A stretch of 64,000 bases of DNA. Source: Morganella psychrotolerans (lineage in GTDB: Bacteria > Pseudomonadota > Gammaproteobacteria > Enterobacterales > Enterobacteriaceae). The notes beneath the pieces are model-generated. The model ran no database searches. It was not told where the DNA came from and saw only the letters and a list, made by a program, of their open reading frames with translations. Below are positions 19,808 through 29,032 of this stretch, one piece after another. Position 1 is the stretch's first letter, and the number at the start of each line of letters is the position of its first letter. The position numbers and the translations under genes were made by a program. Location of the stretch: positions 1,302,001 to 1,366,000 of the forward strand of contig NZ_LZEW01000001.1 of NCBI RefSeq assembly GCF_001676155.1. Reading direction: 5' to 3'.

Positions 19808-20144
19808 ATGACTAAAAAATATTATATTCAAAATATGTGTTGGGGATGGTTTTATGCATGTATGTTTTTTTATTTTTGTTGGAATGATAACTTTAAATAT
19901 AGAGAGTCTTTTTTATTTATAAGTATTTTGGGTATTTTTTTGTATCCTGTAGCTAAATGGGCCGTTGAATATTTTTTTTTTAAAATTTACCACCCGCGAA
20001 TTTTGGAATAGTGGTTTTTTCATGGATACTCCCGGAAAAATGGGCTTACTGGCAATGTATGGTTGCTCTGTATTTTTATTATCAATCCCAGTAGTAACAG
20101 TCGTTATTATTGCCTTGGTTACAAAAAGGCTGCTAACAAAATAA
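19808..20144 (+). pseudogene. Colicin immunity protein (ColE1-type), one-base frameshift as sequenced
   Basis: As sequenced, the first frame (19808-20011) ends after 67 residues. A T10 run at 19972-19981 marks the break. With nine T the frame continues to 20144 and gives a 111-residue protein with three to four membrane helices. ColE1 immunity protein has 113 residues with a similar start (YYIQN against YYIKN) and a shared PVAKWAVEY-like helix. Pore-colicin immunity proteins sit in the inner membrane and bind the channel domain. The gene converges on the colicin gene, the standard layout for this class. Base composition is very AT-rich, consistent with transfer. Confidence 0.72.
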
Positions 20145-20162
20145 GCAGCCTTTAATTTTTTA
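20125..20162. terminator. Bidirectional terminator between the immunity and colicin genes
   Basis: AAGGCTGC and GCAGCCTT form a hairpin followed on the plus strand by TTAATTTTTT. It lies between two convergent genes. Confidence 0.7.
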
Positions 20163-20166
20163 TGCC

Positions 20167-21404
20167 TTAAATCCCCCAAAACTGATTCGCATTTTCTACC
20201 AATTCATCATTAATCAATGCCCCGGCACCAGCCATTATCAATCCATAGCCAAGAAGTCCGACGGGATTTCCTAAAAGTACGCTGAATACAAATGCGACCA
20301 CTATAGTAGCCGCATTTCCGGCTGCTATTACTTCAGTCTTGACAAAGAATGGGCGCCAATTATCTGTTTTTACGGCTTTTATTAATTCACCTATCCAATC
20401 AAAAGCATTGATAGTGTGACCCAAAACGCCCATTCCCCGGCTAAATTGCTTAAAATTATTTCCGATATCAGCTAATTGGATTGATTCTAATGCTGTTGCA
20501 ATCGCCTTACGGTCTTGGGCGTTGATTTTTTTTATTGATATTAGCTTTGTGTTTTTCATAAGCCTTTAATGCATCATCCGCATTGCGGATTTTCTTCCCT
20601 TTAGCCTGATCCGCCAGCGCCTTAGCCAGCTGCTCTGCTTTTTCACCATGCACTTTAAATATTTCTTTGTAAAAATCAGCAGTAAACTTCACAGCGGTTT
20701 TAACCTGACTAAATTCATCTTCTGCTTTTTTTGCGTCGTTTTCAGCAGTTTTTATCGTCTGCGCCTGAGAATCAATTTCTCTTGTTATCGCTTTTCCTTT
20801 TTCCCATTCTTTTTTTATTTCACCTTGTGTTTTATCCTGCATTCTTCTGTTTAATTCACTGTTATAAAACCAGGATTCATCACTTAATCTTTTCCGTTCT
20901 GTATCAGATGTTCTTTTTCTTGCCTCATTCAGCAAGTTGATTATTCGCTCTTTCTGTAACTGCAATTTTTTTTATAATTAATGTTAATGTCGCATTTTCT
21001 AAAACATCGTTTGTATTTTCATTTTGTTCCTTTGTTTTATTTATATTGCTTATTATCTCAGTAATATCCTTTCTTATTTCTGCTTCCAGTTTTGTTAAGT
21101 AATCTAATTTTTTTGCTGAGTCATCCCGGCGTTCCTTTCTGATGTCTTCATCCACCGGATGCATCCAGCCGTCATCTGCATCATCCCACACAGGGTTCGG
21201 AGATGTATTTATATCTGCAAGATCCCTATCCCAGGTATGAGTGTACTGGCCGGGTTCTGTCGGGCTATCGCCGACCCATCCGGTAACAACCATAGTATCA
21301 CCATTATCTGTTGCTTTCTGCCAACCTTCGCCTTTCCAGTGATAACCCATGGAGGCCATTACATCTCTTTCAAACGGTGTGGTGTCTTCATATCGGTAAG
21401 CCAT
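20167..21404 (-). pseudogene. Pore-forming colicin (ColE1/ColA channel type), two one-base frameshifts as sequenced
   Basis: Three overlapping frames together encode one colicin. The breaks are two A8 runs (plus-strand T8 at 20966-20973 and 20526-20533). With seven A at each, one 411-residue protein results. Residues 36-40 read DTMVV, identical to the TonB box of colicin B, which predicts TonB-dependent entry. A charged central coiled coil follows (about 90-230). The C-terminal 180 residues match the ColE1/ColA channel domain, with GEKAEQLAKALADQAKGKKI, a DNWRPFFVK segment and a hydrophobic helical hairpin near the end. The immunity gene is convergent. I see no lysis gene and no clear LexA box upstream. 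The start follows AAGGAATAGG. Confidence 0.8.
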
Positions 21405-21626
21405 AACCTATTCCTTTTATCCAAATAAATAACGGACAAAAATCAGCTCTTGCCCGGGTTTTGCACTGTAATCCCGGAGAATTTTGTTATCAAAACTAAA
21501 ATTGAGCAGGTTTGTATCACATTGGATAAAGCATAAAGACTGATTTGAGTGGTGTTATTGCCACAGCGCTGGCGGAATATAATAAAACGGGGAAATTGAC
21601 AACAAAAGCCGCCGGAGAGGCGGTTA
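21405..21626. other. Colicin upstream region with a coding-like remnant
   Basis: Contains the colicin promoter side. From about 21540 the plus strand reads as a plausible protein tail (SGVIATALAEYNKTGKL and so on) that runs into the ERIC repeat, without a good start. No LexA CTG-N10-CAG site was found by eye. Confidence 0.35.
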
Positions 21627-21687
21627 TATACCCTTATTCATTCAAACCGCAGGTTCGTTGGCTGCATCTTGAATGACGTTGGGTATA
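21627..21687. repeat. Short ERIC-type repeat
   Basis: A 61-bp copy of the TATACCC...GGGTATA palindrome seen at 6844, 22125 and 26937. Confidence 0.78.
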
Positions 21688-21745
21688 GTAATAAAAGCAG
21701 GAACCGGCGGTCAGAAAGATTTCAGAACCGCACGGATATTACTGT

Positions 21746-22015
21746 TCAGCGCAGTCCGCGCGAATGGGTTTTAGCCGACCAGCTGTAGGTTTCATCCCCG
21801 CCGCCGGGTTTGATTTTTTCTTTACGTTTCTGTGCTCTGACTTTTGCGGCTGCGGCTTCTACTTCTTTTGAGATCTCAGTGATAATCTGATCTTTAATTT
21901 TATTCAGTTCCCCGTTAGTCAACGGGCGCCCCAGCATTTTTTGTTCCTGACCCAACCGGGTTCTCACCCGCATTTGTTGTGCGTCAGTCATTTCTCCGAG
22001 CGTCAGTTTTTTCAT
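21746..22015 (-). CDS. yjbD: YjbD-like DUF3811 protein
   Basis: 89 residues, highly charged, with a GRPLTNGE segment near residue 29 and a C-terminal YSWSAKTHSRGLR. E. coli YjbD (DUF3811) has the same pattern (GRPLTNSE and SFSWSANTPTRG). The function is unknown. In E. coli the gene lies elsewhere, so its position between the colicin locus and fabB is different from the E. coli map. It has its own short upstream region. Confidence 0.78.
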   Translation of the reverse strand: MKKLTLGEMTDAQQMRVRTRLGQEQKMLGRPLTNGELNKIKDQIITEISKEVEAAAAKVRAQKRKEKIKPGGGDETYSWSAKTHSRGLR

Positions 22016-22077
22016 TCAGAACCTCTGTAGCAGCGTGATAACAATCTATACCCTGACAGAGTTTACCCCAAAAGAGA

Positions 22078-22108
22078 ATGCCCCGGTGAATAAACCGGGG
22101 CATTTTTT
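22078..22108. terminator. Hairpin terminator between yjbD and fabB
   Basis: ATGCCCCGGT and ACCGGGGCAT form a strong stem with TTTTTT on the plus side and a weaker T-rich tail on the minus side. It probably ends the fabB transcript. Confidence 0.75.
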
Positions 22109-22124
22109 AATTATCGGGGGTAAA

Positions 22125-22183
22125 TATCCAACGTCATTCAGGTTGCAGCCAACGAACCTGCGGTTTGAATAAATAAGGGTATA
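22125..22183. repeat. Short ERIC-type repeat, inverted, abutting the fabB stop
   Basis: A 59-bp copy of the ERIC-like palindrome in the opposite orientation. It ends three bases before the fabB stop codon, so it becomes part of the fabB 3' untranslated RNA. Confidence 0.77.
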
Positions 22184-22185
22184 GA

Positions 22186-23400
22186 TTAGCCCTGATATTT
22201 ACGCATGACTAAGGTTGCGTTCGTTCCGCCGAAACCAAAACTGTTCGACATAACGGTAGTCAGCTTGCGCTCAGTCGGTTTGGTGATGATATCCATCCCC
22301 ACCGCTTTCTCATCAAGATTTTCCACGTTAATGCTCGGCGCGATAAAACCATGCTCCAGCATCAGCAGGCTGTAAATCGCTTCATGAACACCCGCGGCAC
22401 CCAGAGAGTGACCGGTCATCGCTTTGGTCGCTGACAGTGCCGGGGTATGATCACCGAACACTTCATGAATCGCTTCCAGCTCTTTGGTATCACCTACCGG
22501 CGTTGATGTGCCGTGTGTATTGATGTAGTCAATCGGTGCATCCAAGCCCTGCATCGCCATCTGCATACAACGGGCAGCGCCTTCACCTGATGGTGCAACC
22601 ATGTCCGCGCCATCCGATGTTGCGCCGTAACCGACAACCTCACCATAAATGTGTGCGCCGCGTGCCAGAGCATGTTCCAGCTCTTCCACCACGACCATAC
22701 CACCGCCACCGGCGATAACGAAACCATCGCGATCCTGGTCGTAAGTACGGGACGCTTTTTCCGGCGTCTCGTTGTATTTGGTTGACAGTGCGCCCATTGC
22801 GTCAAATTCGCAGCTCATTTCCCAGCACAGTTCTTCACCGCCGCCGGCAAACACCACATCCTGTTTACCCAGCTGGATAAGCTCTACCGCGTGACCAATA
22901 CAGTGCGCGGAGGTTGAACAGGCGGAGCTGATAGAGTAGTTAACACCTTTAACTTTAAACGGTGTTGCAAGGTTTGCAGACACACCGGATGCCATGGCGC
23001 GCGGCACCATATAAGGTCCGACACCACGCAGCCCTTTGGCGCGCATACCGTCAGAACCGGCAACCTGATTGCGCGGAGAACCGCCGCCGGAACCGGCAAC
23101 AACCCCGGTACGGATACTGCCTACCTGCTCAGGGGTCAGACCGGCGTCCGCAATAGCCTGCTCCATGGAAAGATAGGCGTAAACAGACGCATCACTCATG
23201 AAACGGGCAGGTTTACGATCAATGAGACCGGCAGTATCCAGTTTGACGTTACCCCAGACATGGCTGCGCATTCCCATTTCTTTAAACTCTTCTGAGAACG
23301 TGATCCCGGAACGACCTTCTCTCAAAGAAGCCAGTACTTCTTCCTGGTTATTACCAATACTTGAAATAATCCCCAGACCAGTGATTACTGCACGCTTCAT
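22186..23400 (-). CDS. fabB: 3-oxoacyl-[acyl-carrier-protein] synthase I
   Basis: 404 residues. FabB elongates acyl-ACP chains and is required for unsaturated fatty acid synthesis. The catalytic Cys lies in [10 protein letters not shown] (about 163), and the two His residues in [10 protein letters not shown] (about 298) and [12 protein letters not shown] (about 333). The closing [13 protein letters not shown] is family-typical. The upstream region holds predicted FabR and FadR sites. The gene is divergent from mnmC as in E. coli. Confidence 0.97.
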   Translation of the reverse strand: MKRAVITGLGIISSIGNNQEEVLASLREGRSGITFSEEFKEMGMRSHVWGNVKLDTAGLIDRKPARFMSDASVYAYLSMEQAIADAGLTPEQVGSIRTGVVAGSGGGSPRNQVAGSDGMRAKGLRGVGPYMVPRAMASGVSANLATPFKVKGVNYSISSACSTSAHCIGHAVELIQLGKQDVVFAGGGEELCWEMSCEFDAMGALSTKYNETPEKASRTYDQDRDGFVIAGGGGMVVVEELEHALARGAHIYGEVVGYGATSDGADMVAPSGEGAARCMQMAMQGLDAPIDYINTHGTSTPVGDTKELEAIHEVFGDHTPALSATKAMTGHSLGAAGVHEAIYSLLMLEHGFIAPSINVENLDEKAVGMDIITKPTERKLTTVMSNSFGFGGTNATLVMRKYQG

Positions 23401-23446
23401 TCATTACCTCTGTCATTTATGTATTACGGGATTTTAGCGATACTTT

Positions 23447-23482
23447 AGCTTACACCTGTACGCTGAACAAGTCCGATCAGAT
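23447..23482. promoter_or_regulatory. Adjacent FabR and FadR operators before fabB
   Basis: AGCTTACACCTGTACGCT (23447-23464) matches the FabR palindrome AGCGTACANNTGTACGCT with one difference. Directly next to it, AACAAGTCCGATCAGAT (23466-23482) read in reverse fits the FadR consensus AACTGGTCNGACNTGTT with a few differences. E. coli fabB is controlled by both proteins. Confidence 0.75.
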
Positions 23483-23594
23483 GTTTTTTTCGCATCTTTA
23501 CATACTGAACCTGCCCTGTGTCACATCCGGCATAGCGACCCCGCGTAAAGCAGAGTAAAATCAGGGAAAGTGAACAAAAAACACAGGCTGGAAT

Positions 23595-25608
23595 GTGAAA
23601 AAAAAACGTAATTGAAACGGCTCATTTAACCCTGAACGAACAGGGTACACCTGTTTCGCAACATTTTGATGACGTCTATTTTTCAAACGAGGGTGAACAG
23701 GCGGAAACCCGTTATGTGTTCCTCAGCGGCAACGATTTTCCTGCACGGTTCAGCCGGATTACCACACAAACCTGTACCGTGGCAGAAACCGGGTTCGGTA
23801 CCGGACTGAATTTTCTGACCCTCTGCCGGAGCTTTCGTAATTTCCGTAACACACACCCGGACAGCCCGCTGCAACGGTTGCATTTTATCAGTTTTGAAAA
23901 ATACCCGCTGACGCCTGACGATTTACAGACCGCACATGACCGCTGGCCGGAATTCGCAGATTTCTCCTTACAACTGTACGCTCAATGGCCGCACGCGGCT
24001 CCCGGTTGTCACCGGATTTTTTTAGATAACGGTGAAATTACGCTTGATTTATGGCTGGGTGATATCAGCACACTGCTGCCGTCTCTCACCCATGCGCTGG
24101 ATAACAAAATCGATGCCTGGTTTCTGGATGGCTTTGCACCATCAAAAAATCCGGATATGTGGCAGCAGACACTGTTTGAGCTGATCGCCCGGTTTACCCG
24201 TCAGGGCGGTACATTTGCCACCTTTACCGCCGCAGGCTTTGTCCGCCGTGGTTTACAACAGGCGGGGTTTGATGTTGAGCGCAGGACAGGCTTCGCACAC
24301 AAACGCGAATGTCTTGCCGGTATCAATACCCGCGCACCCGCCACCTCTCTCACTCCCTGGCACGATCGCCACCCCGCTGCTGCCCGCAGGCGCATTGCGG
24401 TTATCGGCGGCGGAATAGCCGGTGTACTCAGCGCCCTCGCGCTGCTGCAAAGAGGTGCAGAGGTTTCGTTATATTGCGCTGATGACTCATTAGCCACCAA
24501 TGCATCCGGCAACCGGCAGGGCGCGCTTTATCCTCTGCTGACCGGTCTGGACGATCCTCTTGAACGTTTCTTCACCGTCGCCTTTACGTTTGCACGGCGC
24601 GCCTATGATTCACTGTCTGCTCAGGGCGTAAAATACAGCCATGACTGGTGCGGTGTTATCCAACTGATGTATAACGAAAAAAACAGAAAAAAAATTAATG
24701 CCATTGCGGCTGTTCCCCGCCCTGAAACGCTGTTTAAGACACTGTCACGCCAACAACTCAGTGAACTGGCAGGTCAGGATGTGAATTCCGGTGGCCTATA
24801 TTATCCTGCCGGCGGCTGGCTCTGCCCGCAGGAATTAGTCCGTGGTGCCGCCGCACTTGCACAAAAAAAAGGTCTGCATCTGTATCTGAACCATAATGCA
24901 GAGCGTCTGGAGCCGACCGCACAGGGCTGGCAGATCCGTTTTGCAGATAACACCACCGCACAGTCAGATGTGGTTGTGCTGGCAAATGGTCACCACATCA
25001 CACAATATCCGCAGACCGCCGCACTGCCGGTAACCCCGGTACGTGGTCAGGTGAGCCATGTGCCGACTACTCCGGAAATTACCAAACTGAAAGCCGTGCT
25101 GTGTTATGAAGGTTATCTGACCCCGGTGAACCCGGCAGACGGGCAACACAGTCTCGGTGCCAGTCACCAGCGCAATGACATAACAACCGCATACAGTGAA
25201 GAAGAACAGATTGCCAATAAAGAGCGTCTGCGCACTTCCCTGCCGGATGTGAACTGGTCTGATGAAGTGGATGTCAGCGGAAAAGAAGCACATACAGGCA
25301 TCCGCTGCACAGTGCGCGATCATCTTCCTGTTGTCGGTAACGTGCCGGACTTTGCACAACTCACGGTGCAATATGCAAAACTCGAAAGAATGAAGCACAG
25401 GCCGGACTCCGTCAGCAGCGCTGCGGATGTCCCGCAATTGTTTATCATCGGGGCGCTGGGGTCGCGGGGATTATGTACCGCACCCCTGGCAGCTGAATTG
25501 CTCGCGGCACAGATTTTTGATGAAGCCCTGCCGCTGGATGATGAAACACTGGCAGAATTGCACCCGAACCGCTTTCATATCCGTAAATTGCTCAAAGGTG
25601 CACTGTAA
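23595..25608 (+). CDS. mnmC: tRNA 5-methylaminomethyl-2-thiouridine biosynthesis bifunctional protein MnmC (5' frameshift as sequenced)
   Basis: MnmC completes mnm5s2U at the tRNA wobble position. The N-terminal methyltransferase domain shows ETGFGTGLNFLTL and DAWFLDGFAPSKNPDMW. The C-terminal FAD oxidase begins with RIAVIGGGIAGVLSALALL. The continuous frame starts only at 23716, but coding continues upstream: a GTG at 23595 followed by an A9 run (23598-23606) gives the family N terminus if one A is removed, and then a 670-residue protein (E. coli 668). With nine A the GTG frame stops after six codons. Codons before 23716 read DDVYFSNEGEQAETRYVFLSG, clearly MnmC. The true gene is therefore probably intact and the sequence has one extra base. 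Confidence 0.92.
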
Positions 25609-25609
25609 C

Positions 25610-25665
25610 AGAAAAACAGATTCTGAGTTGATAACCGAGAAGGCAATGTAAATATCTGTTTTTCT
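25610..25665 (+). repeat. 13-bp inverted repeat after mnmC
   Basis: CAGAAAAACAGAT and ATCTGTTTTTCTG face each other across 30 bases just after the mnmC stop. It may act as a transcript end, although no long T tract follows. Confidence 0.55.
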
Positions 25666-25885
25666 GGTTATCATCACAGTATTGATTATTTTTTCTGCTG
25701 AAAAACTGGTTTTTAACGCAGCTAACCGGTTGATCAACGCCACAAATCATACCTGTTTTGTGTTCTGCACCACAAAAAACAGCTCATTTCCCGGGCAATC
25801 CGCACATCCTTTTGCTCAATGATCAATTTACAGAAAACTTAATATTCCCTTACGCTTCATCCGGAAATAATAACCGGAGAATAAT

Positions 25886-26890
25886 ATGAAGAATAAAATA
25901 GTTGTTGCCTTTACATTCTCACTGATCTGTATCAGTTCAGCCTTTGCAAAAAATAATCCTGTCCCGGAGAATATCCGCTATGACACTATTGTTGAGCAGG
26001 CATATCAGAAATTTAAAACGGAAAAAACCGGTACTGTCGCTGATTATATTCCGGCGCTGGCAAAATACAGCCCGGATAATTACGCCATCGTTATCGCCAC
26101 TGTCGACGGGAAAATCTACAGTGCGGGTGATAAAGATGCACTTTTTCCACTCGAATCCCTGTCTAAAATATTCACACTCGCCCTCGTATTAAATCAGCAG
26201 GGACCACAGATGGTACTGACTAAATTAGGCGCAAATGCCACGGGGCTGCCGTTTAATTCCGGACTGGCGATTGAATTGCGACCTGATCGTCCGCAAAATC
26301 CGCTGGTTAATGCAGGTGCTATCAGTGCGGTCAGTCTGATTAATGCGCAAAACCCGGATGACCGCTGGCAGCAGATTATGCAAAACATGGAAGCCTATGC
26401 CGATAATACCCTGGCGATAAATGATGAAGTCTATCGCTCGGAATCAGAAACTAATCAGCACAACCAGGCGCTGGCGCGGTTGATGCTTTCTTACGGCATG
26501 TTGTATGGTGACCCGGATGTGGCGGTTGATCTCTATACCCGCCAGTGCTCTGTCGATGCCACCACCGTTGATCTTGCTAAGATGGGCGCGGTATTTGCCA
26601 ATCACGGAAAATCACCGTATAGCGGAAAACAGCTTCTGAGTGCTGAAAATACCGGAAAAGTGCTGGCAGAAATGGCAATAGCCGGGTTATATGACGGCTC
26701 AGGTGAATGGTTATATCAGGTCGGGATCCCGGCGAAAAGTGGTGTTGGCGGCGGCATTCTGGCTGTCGTTCCGGGAAAATATGCCGTAGCAGTGTATTCC
26801 CCGCCACTGGATAAAGCCGGTAACAGTGTCAGAGCACAGGCCGCGATTGGTTTTATTGCACAGGAAACCGGTGCTGATTTATATCAGTAA
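25886..26890 (+). CDS. glsA: Glutaminase A with an N-terminal signal peptide
   Basis: 334 residues. Glutaminase hydrolyses glutamine to glutamate and ammonia. Family features are GTVADYIPALA, the SxxK catalytic pair in ESLSKIF (about residue 90), NPLVNAGAIS (about 142) and the late VGIPAKSGVGGGI. Residues 1-22 form a signal peptide ending SSAFA before KN, so the enzyme is predicted to be periplasmic. E. coli glutaminases have no such signal. A GGAG site precedes the ATG. It stands alone, with a hairpin after it. Confidence 0.87.
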   Translation: MKNKIVVAFTFSLICISSAFAKNNPVPENIRYDTIVEQAYQKFKTEKTGTVADYIPALAKYSPDNYAIVIATVDGKIYSAGDKDALFPLESLSKIFTLALVLNQQGPQMVLTKLGANATGLPFNSGLAIELRPDRPQNPLVNAGAISAVSLINAQNPDDRWQQIMQNMEAYADNTLAINDEVYRSESETNQHNQALARLMLSYGMLYGDPDVAVDLYTRQCSVDATTVDLAKMGAVFANHGKSPYSGKQLLSAENTGKVLAEMAIAGLYDGSGEWLYQVGIPAKSGVGGGILAVVPGKYAVAVYSPPLDKAGNSVRAQAAIGFIAQETGADLYQ

Positions 26891-26903
26891 TCTATAACGT
26901 AAA

Positions 26904-26935
26904 ATGGGTCATCCACATTCCTGCCGATGACCCAT
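26904..26935 (+). terminator. Hairpin after glsA
   Basis: ATGGGTCATC and GATGACCCAT form a perfect 10-bp stem just after the stop codon, directly abutting the ERIC element. The T tract is weak. Confidence 0.62.
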
Positions 26936-26936
26936 G

Positions 26937-27061
26937 TATACCCTTATTCATTCAAACTGCACGTTCGTTGGCCGCGGTCAGCCAGCCGGGTCACATACTT
27001 ATGCATGCTCCCAGTCTGTCTTCCCTTGCCGCCTGCCTGCATCTTGAATGACGTTGGGTAT
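26937..27061. repeat. Full-length ERIC element
   Basis: A 125-bp element with the same ends as the short copies plus a central block containing GTCACATACTTATGCATGCTCCC. This fits the core of enterobacterial ERIC sequences. The shorter copies look like internal deletions of this form. Confidence 0.82.
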
Positions 27062-27111
27062 CGTATCTTCTTTATATTTTATTATTCGCGTAATGCGACT
27101 GTTCCGGACTA

Positions 27112-27375
27112 TCAGGCATTCAGAGCAATGACTTTTTCAGTCTGTTTTTCCTCTGAACGGTACAGCGAATCTAATTCCCGTTTGGCATTGAAAATAATTA
27201 AGCCGCTGAATAAAATCATGCCGATTGAAGGGACTGCTCTTTCAATTACACTCATTCCGTCAATTTTAAACCAGAAAGAAAATAACAGTGCCAGCAGAAC
27301 TACGGCAGCAACCGCTATCTTCGTGTAAATAGTCACAGCCTGTTGTGCTGTATTTTTCGGTTGTAATTCAAACAT
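27112..27375 (-). CDS. Small two-helix membrane protein of unknown function
   Basis: 87 residues with two hydrophobic segments (about 20-38 and 48-64) and a charged C-terminal tail containing KRELDSLYRSEEKQTEK. I do not recognise the family. It lies between the ERIC element and a GNAT acetyltransferase gene. The start has no very strong ribosome site. Confidence 0.6.
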   Translation of the reverse strand: MFELQPKNTAQQAVTIYTKIAVAAVVLLALLFSFWFKIDGMSVIERAVPSIGMILFSGLIIFNAKRELDSLYRSEEKQTEKVIALNA

Positions 27376-27548
27376 AATTTAATACCTGTTTTTGTGGGGA
27401 CAGGCTCATTCTGACAGAATAAATGTTAATGACAAGTTAATATTTAATGATATTTTATCAAGACCGCGCAAAGTTGTTGACTTTTTTTGCAACAAAAAAA
27501 GACGTCAATCTCAGAAATATACGTATCCGGATCACAAAAAAATAAGCC

Positions 27549-27574
27549 AAAAAAAAAGAGTGCAAAGCACTCTT
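27549..27574 (-). terminator. Rho-independent terminator after the GNAT gene
   Basis: GAGTGC and GCACTC form a stem with a three-base loop. The nine A on the plus side read as a T tract on the minus strand, downstream of the acetyltransferase. Confidence 0.85.
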
Positions 27575-27612
27575 CAGATTGATGACATCTATAGTTTATT
27601 TATTTTCTGCGA

Positions 27613-28140
27613 TCAGAAGAAACGATACACCATCGCGCAGCGGTCGCTGAGCTGTAACCCGTAATCTACCTCTTTTTGTAAAATGGCTTTCAATGCAGGT
27701 AACTGGGAGACATCACACAACTCAAAACCGAGACGCTCATAATACGGGCGGTTCCAGGCCACCTCACGGAACGTGGTCAGCGTCAGCGCTGAACAACCAC
27801 GTGCCAGCGCCACATTCTTCACCCGCTCAATCAGTTGCCGTCCTAACCCCTGCCCCTGATGTGCGCCGGCGACAGAAAGTTCATCGATATGCAACCCGGC
27901 ACCGAGATTAGATACAAGGATAAACCCGGCCGGATTATTTTCCCGGTCTGTCACCACCCAGGCATTACCATTCATGATAAATTTACCGAATGCCGATTCA
28001 GAGTGACCTTCACTCTGCGCCATCCATTCGTAGCCCGCAACACTACTGAACAGTTGTCCCGCAGAGGACTCCGCCGCAGACATTGCCGCAACATCAGCGG
28101 GACGGGCCTGACGGATAGTGTATTGTGTTATCTCTGTCAT
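27613..28140 (-). CDS. GNAT family N-acetyltransferase
   Basis: 175 residues of the GNAT fold. The acetyl-CoA binding motif A is DELSVAGAHQGQGLGRQLI (about residues 87-105), and the downstream NRPYYERLGFE segment is motif B. The substrate is unknown. The gene overlaps yfcL by four bases, so the two are co-translated, with epmC next upstream on the same strand. It is not part of the corresponding E. coli block as I remember it. Confidence 0.85.
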   Translation of the reverse strand: MTEITQYTIRQARPADVAAMSAAESSAGQLFSSVAGYEWMAQSEGHSESAFGKFIMNGNAWVVTDRENNPAGFILVSNLGAGLHIDELSVAGAHQGQGLGRQLIERVKNVALARGCSALTLTTFREVAWNRPYYERLGFELCDVSQLPALKAILQKEVDYGLQLSDRCAMVYRFF

Positions 28141-28418
28141 TTTTGCGCCTGTGCGTTTTTCAGCAAACGCTGCCAGGTTTCAAGTACCAGCACCTGATCC
28201 GGCGGTGTCAGTTCACCGGCTTTAATCGCCTGACGGATGCTCATCTCTACTTTATCGTGCAGCGCCTCAACAGTGTGCTCCCCGCTTTGTTCCAGTTCCG
28301 CTACCGCCAGGGTCAGATGCCCCTGTAAATAACCTCCTGCAAACAACTCATCATCAGTGGCATGTTCAACCATGTCATCAATCTGAGCGAGGATACGTGT
28401 TTCATAATCCGCAAGCAT
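28137..28418 (-). CDS. yfcL: YfcL family protein
   Basis: 93 residues, closely resembling E. coli YfcL: it begins with LADYETRILAQIDDMVEHA, followed by DDELFAGGYLQGHLTLAVAEL. It is a small helical, acidic protein of unknown role. It lies between the GNAT gene and epmC, in the conserved mnmC-to-aroC neighbourhood. Confidence 0.88.
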   Translation of the reverse strand: MLADYETRILAQIDDMVEHATDDELFAGGYLQGHLTLAVAELEQSGEHTVEALHDKVEMSIRQAIKAGELTPPDQVLVLETWQRLLKNAQAQK

Positions 28419-28458
28419 GTTTATTCCTTAGAGTTCAGTCGTCCGCAACATCAGTTTG

Positions 28459-29010
28459 TCAGGCAAACGGATCTTCCGGCCATGGAAATTGGTCCGCAGT
28501 CAGCGGTGGCGTATTGTAAAACGATTGCAGGGCATTAATAAACCGTGCGGCTCGTGGGGGTAATGAATTCTGTGAAAGATATTCCATCACCTGCCCGTGA
28601 ACAATTCGCTTGAACTTGACGCGATCAGGCTCGAAATTGCCGTCAAGATTGTCACAGCTGACGTTAAACGGATAATCCGCCGCCTGACAAAACAGCCAGT
28701 CCAGCGCCTGCGGTTTTATTTCCACGACCTCAAATTCTGATTGTGTTTTTGCATCGCGCCCGTCCGGACAGTACCAATATCCGAAATCCACCTGTGTTCT
28801 GCGTTCCTTACCGGCAATGCACCAGTGGGAAATTTCATGAATTCCGCTGGCATAAAAACCGTGTGCAAACACTATCCGGTTATACGGCACGTCATCGTCA
28901 GCCGGCAGGTAGATAGGTTCCTCGTCGCCTTTAACCAGGCGGGTATTGAAATCAGCTGAAAACTCACCGTCAAAGACGTCAATTAATTGCTGAAAATGAT
29001 GTTTACTCAT
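28459..29010 (-). CDS. epmC: Elongation factor P hydroxylase EpmC (YfcM)
   Basis: 183 residues. EpmC hydroxylates the lysyl-lysine modification of elongation factor P. Recognisable pieces are VFAHGFYASGIHEISHWCIAG (the HEISHW core at about 58-63, likely metal-binding) and RRTQVDFGYWYCPDGR. The length and the yfcL-yfcM-yfcA order agree with E. coli. Confidence 0.92.
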   Translation of the reverse strand: MSKHHFQQLIDVFDGEFSADFNTRLVKGDEEPIYLPADDDVPYNRIVFAHGFYASGIHEISHWCIAGKERRTQVDFGYWYCPDGRDAKTQSEFEVVEIKPQALDWLFCQAADYPFNVSCDNLDGNFEPDRVKFKRIVHGQVMEYLSQNSLPPRAARFINALQSFYNTPPLTADQFPWPEDPFA

Positions 29011-29032
29011 TGATTATATGAACCACTAAAAA

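Noticed and set aside
20000-21700. LexA box for the colicin gene
   Set aside because: I looked for CTG-N10-CAG near the start and found no convincing match by eye; a matrix search would be needed.
24964-25437. Minus-strand frame of 157 codons
   Set aside because: Antisense shadow of the mnmC oxidase domain.
26927-27328. Plus-strand frame of 133 codons across the ERIC element
   Set aside because: Runs through the repeat and antisense to the small membrane gene; no ribosome site.
27392-27664. Plus-strand frame of 90 codons
   Set aside because: Covers the terminator and the antisense end of the GNAT gene; sequence is low-complexity and not protein-like.
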